NCBI GenBank assembly: GCA_029865385.1
Contig: JAOUGX010000014.1
Location: 1-58,762 of the forward strand
Length of the DNA: 58,762 nt
From: Gammaproteobacteria bacterium
GTDB lineage: Bacteria; Pseudomonadota; Gammaproteobacteria; Steroidobacterales; Woeseiaceae
Reading direction: 5' to 3'
Both the position numbers and the translations under genes were made by a program. Positions 54,360 to 58,762 of this stretch are shown here, one piece after another. Every line of letters starts with the position of its first letter. Position 1 is the stretch's first letter. The notes beneath the pieces were generated by a model, which made no database searches, was not told where the DNA came from, and worked only from the letters and a program-made list of their open reading frames with translations.

Positions 54360-56166
54360 CGCCGGCCTCCCTGACCTCCCGCTCTGTGCCGAAATACACG
54401 ATCGTATCGCCGGACCTGAACTCATTCTCAGCGTCGCTCTTGAGGAACTCGACCTCTCCACCCGCCCGCATTACCAGGATCTCCAGCACGTCGGCGGGCC
54501 GGTCGGCAACGAAATCCTCGTAACTGTAGGTCTCAGAGATCTTAGTCTTGAAAATCTTCCAGCCGCGGATGTACAAGCGCCAAAGCATGTCGAAATCGTG
54601 CTTCGCGTCAAATGCCAGATTGCCGCGGCGAGGTCTCGACAGCGCGCGTGGATCCTCTTCGGCATCGCTGCCCATCGCCAGCTGAAAAACTTTTTTCTGG
54701 CCAATCTCAGGCGCCATTGCCGTACATACCAGTGCGTTGTATGCGTCGTTCGACGTGGCGGCAAGAACTGTCTGTACGTGTGCAAGTTCAATCGACTCCT
54801 CGGCAAATTCCGACAGTATGTCTCCATAGAAAACCGGAATGCCCGCCAGCCGGGCGGAACGCAGGCTGTGCCACGACGTATCGGCCAGCAATACGTTCAC
54901 CTCGGCATCGTGCAGCTTTTGCGCGAGCTCGATTGTCCATGGCGAGGCACCGACCACCAGCACGCTGTCGCGGTGCCGGGATGCGAGACCAAGCCGGGCG
55001 GCCAGCCAGTTGATACTCAGTCCGTGCGCAAACACGGTGGCGAAAATGATGGCGAACACCAGCGGCAGCAACACTTCTGCGGAATAGCCGGCATCGACCA
55101 TTCGTGGACCCATCACGCCGGCTGTCGCGGCTGCCACAATGCCGCGGGGTGCGATCCAGCTCAACAACAAGCGCTCGGTGAGCTGCATGCCGGCGCCGAT
55201 TGTGGCGAGCATGATCGCCGCCGGGCGAGCCAGCAGCATGATGGCGGCGACAAGCGCTACGCCGCGCCAGCCGATAGCGCCCAGCGAGGCCATGTCGAGA
55301 TCGGCGGTCAGCGAGACGAACACGACGGATACCAGCATGATCGTGATGTATTCCTTAAAGCGCTTCATATCGCCGATACCGGGCAGGTTCATGTTGCCGA
55401 CCACGATGCCCATGACCGTGACCGCCAACAGGCCGGCTTCCTGCTGAAACCATTCCGACAGCGCATAAACCACAAGCACAAGCCCCAGCAGGACCGGGCT
55501 TTTCAGGTATTCCGGCACCATCCCGCGGTGCATGGCCCGGGCGATCAGCCAGCCACCGGCACCGCCAAGCACAATGCCGCAGGCAATCGCGTAGACAAGG
55601 CTTTCGGCGACTTCCTGCCATCCCGAGCCGCTGCCCTGCAGAATAAAGAACTGAAATACCAGCACTGCCAGCAGCGCGCCGATCGGATCGTTGACGATGC
55701 CTTCCCATTTGAGGTACGAGGCGGTTCGCCGATTCAGCGCCGCCTGCCGCAGAATCGGCATGATCACGGTGGGGCCCGTAACCACCATGATGGCGCCGAA
55801 TACCAGCGATACCGGCCAGTCCAGACCGCCGATGTAATGGGCACATGTGCTGGAAAAGGCCCAGGCCAGCGGGACACCGAGGTACACCAGTCGCCTGACG
55901 CCCTTCGCGGACTCCTTGAGGTCGCGCAGGTGCAGGCTCAACCCACCCTCGAACAGGATGATAGCGACACAAATGCTGACCACCGGTCGCAAGTACTGTC
56001 CGAAATCCGCGCTCGGGTCAATGAGCCCCAGGCCCGGCCCTGTCAGCAGGCCAACTGCCGCGAGCAGGACAATTGCAGGCAATTTGAGGCGCCAGGCCAG
56101 CCATTGGGCGCCGACGCCCAGCCCGGCGACCGTGACGATGGCATAGACGATGTTGTGTTCGTTCAA
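54352..56166 (-). CDS. CPA1 family sodium/proton antiporter with TrkA-type C-terminal domains
   Basis: Cation/proton antiporter. From the TTG at 56166 (family-like LNEHNIVYAIVTVAGLG start, GGGGAAAC upstream) it has 604 residues. About twelve membrane helices (to about residue 395) include the FEGGLSLHLRDL and GPTVIMPILRQ/EGIVNDPIGA motifs with the ND of CPA1 transport. A Rossmann TrkA-N-like domain (VLVVGASPWTIELAQKL) and a TrkA-C-like end (VEFLKSDAENEFRSGDTIVYFG) follow, typical of ligand- or nucleotide-gated antiporters. The frame stays open to 56289. It shares an 8-nt overlap with the downstream hydrolase. Confidence 0.9.
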   Translation of the reverse strand: MNEHNIVYAIVTVAGLGVGAQWLAWRLKLPAIVLLAAVGLLTGPGLGLIDPSADFGQYLRPVVSICVAIILFEGGLSLHLRDLKESAKGVRRLVYLGVPLAWAFSSTCAHYIGGLDWPVSLVFGAIMVVTGPTVIMPILRQAALNRRTASYLKWEGIVNDPIGALLAVLVFQFFILQGSGSGWQEVAESLVYAIACGIVLGGAGGWLIARAMHRGMVPEYLKSPVLLGLVLVVYALSEWFQQEAGLLAVTVMGIVVGNMNLPGIGDMKRFKEYITIMLVSVVFVSLTADLDMASLGAIGWRGVALVAAIMLLARPAAIMLATIGAGMQLTERLLLSWIAPRGIVAAATAGVMGPRMVDAGYSAEVLLPLVFAIIFATVFAHGLSINWLAARLGLASRHRDSVLVVGASPWTIELAQKLHDAEVNVLLADTSWHSLRSARLAGIPVFYGDILSEFAEESIELAHVQTVLAATSNDAYNALVCTAMAPEIGQKKVFQLAMGSDAEEDPRALSRPRRGNLAFDAKHDFDMLWRLYIRGWKIFKTKISETYSYEDFVADRPADVLEILVMRAGGEVEFLKSDAENEFRSGDTIVYFGTEREVREAGDE

Positions 56167-56302
56167 CTGCTGGTTTCCCCGTGGGCCCGACCGGCCGATT
56201 GCGGCGAGCCTGTGTGAAGATATTGCCCGCTGCAAGTTCGATGGCCGGACTTCGGATTCCGCTGCGGCCTTTGCCGAGCTGGCTTGCACGCCTGATATTG
56301 CT

Positions 56303-56341
56303 GTAAAATTATGACCTTATGAGAACCGCTCTTGGCGGTTC
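56303..56341 (+). promoter_or_regulatory. Candidate promoter and leader hairpin of the ornithine aminotransferase gene
   Basis: TAAAAT at about 56304-56309, preceded by TG, is a plausible -10, with a start near 56316. Right after it, GAACCGC (56323-56329) and GCGGTTC (56335-56341) form a perfect 7-bp hairpin with a 5-base loop, followed by AAAATTCTTC. It could be an operator-like palindrome at the start site or a short RNA hairpin in the leader. It lies upstream of the preferred ATG at 56373. Confidence 0.45.
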
Positions 56342-56372
56342 AAAATTCTTCTCCAGTCCGGATACACCTGAT

Positions 56373-57590
56373 ATGAACGCCGAGATCGAACTCGAAAACA
56401 ATTATTGCGCGCACAACTATCATCCGTTGCCTGTCGTGTTGACGCGCGGCTCGGGCGCCTGGGTATGGGACATCGAGGGCAAGAAGTACCTGGACATGAT
56501 GAGCGCCTACTCGGCCGTCAGCCACGGACATTGCCACCCGCGCCTGGTAAACGCGGTGCAAAAACAGGTCGCGCGACTGAACATCGTTTCGCGGGCATTC
56601 CATTCGGATACTCTCGGCCCGTTTCTGAAACGCGCATGCGAGCTCACCGGTCAGGAGCGTGCATTGCCAATGAATACTGGCGCGGAGGCGGTGGAAACGG
56701 CCATCAAGGCGGCGCGCAAGTGGGCCTATCAATCCAAGGGAGTCGAAACGGACAAGGCCGAAATCATCGCCTGCAGCGGCAACTTCCACGGCCGCACGAT
56801 CGCCATTGTTGCGATGTCCGATGAACCGCAATACCAGGGTGGCTTCGGCCCCTTTCCCGACGGATTCAAGCTCGTGGATTACGGCGACATAGCAGCGCTC
56901 GAAAAAGCCATCACCGCAAATACGGCGGCATTCCTGATCGAGCCGATCCAGGGCGAGGGCGGCATCGTCATTCCGCCGGACGGTTACCTCAAGGCCTGCC
57001 AGCACATATGCAGGAAACACAACGTGTTGCTGATAGCGGATGAAATCCAGACGGGTCTTGGCCGCACTGGAAAATTTCTTGCCTGCGAGCATGACGGCGT
57101 CGTACCGGACGGCCTGATTCTCGGCAAGGCGCTGGGCGGCGGTATCATGCCGGTGTCCATGTTCCTGGCACGCAGCGAGATCATGGACGTTTTCACGCCA
57201 GGCGACCATGGCAGTACCTTCGGTGGAAATCCGCTCGGTGCGGCAATTGGCCTGGAAGCACTGAACATCCTGGTGGATGAGAAACTGTCCGAGGCAAGCG
57301 CCAGTAACGGCGAATACCTGCTGCAGAAACTCCGCTCGGTGAAGAGCCCGCTGATTACAGAAATCAGGGGCCGCGGCCTTTTCGTCGGTATCGATATTGA
57401 TCCCGCGCAGGCCAGAGCACGGCGAGTGTGCGAGGAGCTGATGCGTCGAGGCATGCTGAGCAAGGAAACGCACCAGACCGTCGTGCGGCTGGCACCGCCG
57501 CTCGTCATAACGCGCGAGCAGATCGACTGGGCAGTCACACAGATCGACGAAGTATTGAAGAAACTCGAACAGGTTCGCCTGGCTTCATAA
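56373..57590 (+). CDS. rocD: Ornithine--oxo-acid aminotransferase
   Basis: PLP class III aminotransferase that turns ornithine into glutamate semialdehyde, which cyclises to pyrroline-5-carboxylate. From the ATG at 56373 it has 405 residues. It has the RocD opening (ENNYCAHNYHPLPVVLTRGSG), LDMMSAYSAVSHGHCHP, MNTGAEAVETAIKAARKW, LIADEIQTGLGRTG and the PLP Lys in LILGKALGGGIMPVS. SAYSAV and the NYHPLPVV start distinguish ornithine from acetylornithine aminotransferases. ATG 56319 is an alternative start. With proC (51.1 kb) it offers an ornithine-to-proline route. Confidence 0.93.
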   Translation: MNAEIELENNYCAHNYHPLPVVLTRGSGAWVWDIEGKKYLDMMSAYSAVSHGHCHPRLVNAVQKQVARLNIVSRAFHSDTLGPFLKRACELTGQERALPMNTGAEAVETAIKAARKWAYQSKGVETDKAEIIACSGNFHGRTIAIVAMSDEPQYQGGFGPFPDGFKLVDYGDIAALEKAITANTAAFLIEPIQGEGGIVIPPDGYLKACQHICRKHNVLLIADEIQTGLGRTGKFLACEHDGVVPDGLILGKALGGGIMPVSMFLARSEIMDVFTPGDHGSTFGGNPLGAAIGLEALNILVDEKLSEASASNGEYLLQKLRSVKSPLITEIRGRGLFVGIDIDPAQARARRVCEELMRRGMLSKETHQTVVRLAPPLVITREQIDWAVTQIDEVLKKLEQVRLAS

Positions 57591-57595
57591 TCGGC

Positions 57596-58762
57596 ATGGA
57601 TGGATCGCCAATGCCCGAAATCACTGCGATGACAATAGCGCTCCTGCTGTTGGTCCTGTGCCTCGGCGTCGTTTTAGGATGGATCCTTCGCGGGGACCGT
57701 TGCGCGAAGGAGAAAATCGCTGTCAACGCGGGCTGGCAGCAGCAAATGGAGTCTCAACAATCGGAACACAATCGCCTCGCCAAGCAAAACAAAAGCCTGA
57801 TGGAACAGGTCAACCAGTACCAGGCATCGATCAAGGACTCGACGTTGCGAGCAAAGGAATTGTCGGAATCGCTGAAAGAGACCTTTCAGCGACGCGACGA
57901 ATTGCAGCGCCAGTTCAAGGACGTGCGCAACGAACTGGACATTGCCGTCGCGCAGCGCGACAAATTCCAGGACGAACTGCGTAGCAAATCAGCAAGAGAC
58001 GCCGCCAGCGAACAGGCCATCTTGCAGAAAGAGCAAAAAATCCAGCGGCTTAGCAATGAACTGGCTGACTGGCAAAGCCGCGTGCCGCCGTTGGTGGATC
58101 GCTACCGGACACGCGACGAAGAAGCCCGTGAGATCGAAAACGAACTTGGCGAGGTGCGTAGCGAGCTCCTCCAATCCCGTACCGAATGCGAGGAGGCACG
58201 AAACGAACTGGAGCGTGCCCTTGCAAAAATCGACTCACTGGAAAGTGTTATCGGCTCGGAGCACACGCGAATAGAACCGGTTGATGCCGACACGTTGCCG
58301 GAAGGGCTCGATGCGTCGAACGAGCCTCATGAGGATACGCTGGAAAACGAAGTCACGGGACTTAAGGATCAGATTGACGATGACCCCCTGCCGCTGTCCG
58401 GGTGGCAACCCGACGATAGCAGCGAAGATCCGCTGCCTGCGACGGCTGATGACGACGACGGCCCGTGGGCTCGCGTAACACCGTCGACAAACGACGAACA
58501 TTTGGCCGGAATCGCCGCCGATGCGATAGATTCGCTGGACTCCCTCGAGACATCCGCGAACAATGCACTGCCGCCGTATCTCGCCGGCCACGACGAAACG
58601 TCCTCCGGGCAAACCAGTGATGCAGGCACGTCGGACCGAAACGAAGCGTACGACGACCTGCGTCTGATAAAAGGTGTCGGTCCGGCGATCGAGCAAACCT
58701 TGCACGAACTCGGCTTCTTCCACTACCGCCAGATAGCAGAAATGACCGAATTCGATATCGAT
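57596..58762 (+). CDS. Membrane-anchored coiled-coil protein with a C-terminal helix-hairpin-helix domain (partial)
   Basis: An open frame runs from the ATG at 57596 (alternative ATG 57611) to the window end with no stop. It encodes one N-terminal membrane helix (ALLLLVLCLGVVLGWILR), a long charged coiled coil (about 40-225) and an acidic low-complexity linker (about 230-350). The end reads DDLRLIKGVGPAIEQTLHEL, then GFFHYRQIAEMTEFDID. The last part is a helix-hairpin-helix (KGVGP) fold common at the ends of such proteins. I recognise the architecture but not a named function. It starts 5 nt after rocD. Confidence 0.8.
   Translation, partial: MDGSPMPEITAMTIALLLLVLCLGVVLGWILRGDRCAKEKIAVNAGWQQQMESQQSEHNRLAKQNKSLMEQVNQYQASIKDSTLRAKELSESLKETFQRRDELQRQFKDVRNELDIAVAQRDKFQDELRSKSARDAASEQAILQKEQKIQRLSNELADWQSRVPPLVDRYRTRDEEAREIENELGEVRSELLQSRTECEEARNELERALAKIDSLESVIGSEHTRIEPVDADTLPEGLDASNEPHEDTLENEVTGLKDQIDDDPLPLSGWQPDDSSEDPLPATADDDDGPWARVTPSTNDEHLAGIAADAIDSLDSLETSANNALPPYLAGHDETSSGQTSDAGTSDRNEAYDDLRLIKGVGPAIEQTLHELGFFHYRQIAEMTEFDID

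Noticed and set aside
54250-56217. A 655-codon open frame on the plus strand
   Set aside because: It is the exact antisense of the antiporter gene, with a His/Gln/Asp-rich composition and no recognisable domain; a high-GC shadow.
56340-57473. A 377-codon open frame on the minus strand
   Set aside because: Antisense to the ornithine aminotransferase gene; the sense frame has full family motifs.

Overview
The window is bacterial chromosome of roughly 58-60% GC. Gene content and order point to a Gammaproteobacterium. It has the block tyrS / M23 peptidase / anmK / erpA / bactofilin / DUF6776, the block pilG-pilH-pilI-pilJ-chpA-chpC divergent from gshB-tonB-yqgE-ruvX-pyrB, and the block pilT-pilU divergent from yggS-proC-yggT. 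These orders are known from Pseudomonas and its relatives. Some differences suggest a less studied lineage, perhaps near the Woeseiales or Chromatiales: a pyrK-type gene after pyrB, no pilK or chpB, and ppk1-ppx inserted beside erpA. The exact taxon is inference; the partial 16S gene would settle it.

Layout. Bases 1-973 are the 5' two thirds of a 16S rRNA gene on the minus strand. Its leader carries boxA, a large RAYT/REP-like palindrome and a very good P1-type promoter. Bases 1609-10825 hold tyrS (-), an M23 peptidase and anmK (+), ppk1 (+), and a minus-strand operon DUF6776-bactofilin-erpA-ppx that converges on ppk1. Bases 10974-16431 hold hemJ, rppH, a BtuC-type permease, a diguanylate cyclase coupled to an Fe(III)-type binding lipoprotein, and tyrA. 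Bases 16654-22260 look like one plus-strand run: frmA, ggt, pdxH, a small CPXCG zinc-ribbon gene and an amidohydrolase-like protein that has lost its metal ligands. A 600-base gap follows (22261-22861). It holds a 12-bp palindrome, a textbook sigma-54 promoter and an intrinsic terminator, which together look like a small RNA gene or an attenuated leader. Next come a lipoprotein methyltransferase, an amidase lipoprotein, a membrane-anchored HExxHxxGxxD metalloprotease and btuD.

Bases 27008-32218 hold a HisN-like phosphatase (-), a PduO-type cobalamin adenosyltransferase (+), the minus-strand operon ampD-ampE-btuF-arsN2-like, and rsmE (+). Bases 32235-41522 are the Pil-Chp chemosensory operon that controls twitching (minus strand). 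Bases 41869-46995 are gshB, tonB, yqgE, ruvX, pyrB and pyrK (plus strand). Bases 46992-50324 hold three tandem PilT/PilU-type retraction ATPases (minus strand). Bases 50411-53610 hold yggS, proC, yggT, a DUF4426 lipoprotein and an HU-like protein. The end of the window has an alpha/beta hydrolase, a CPA1-type antiporter, an ornithine aminotransferase and the start of a coiled-coil helix-hairpin-helix membrane protein.

Functional themes. Type IV pilus retraction and its chemosensory control take up about 12 kb. Vitamin B12 capture is complete but scattered: permease at 12.1 kb, ATPase at 26.2 kb, adenosyltransferase at 28.0 kb and binding protein at 29.0 kb. Peptidoglycan turnover and recycling is represented by the M23 peptidase, AnmK, AmpD and AmpE. 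Glutathione and formaldehyde metabolism is represented by frmA, ggt and gshB. Many neighbouring genes overlap by 4 bases (ATGA or GTGA), which implies translational coupling.
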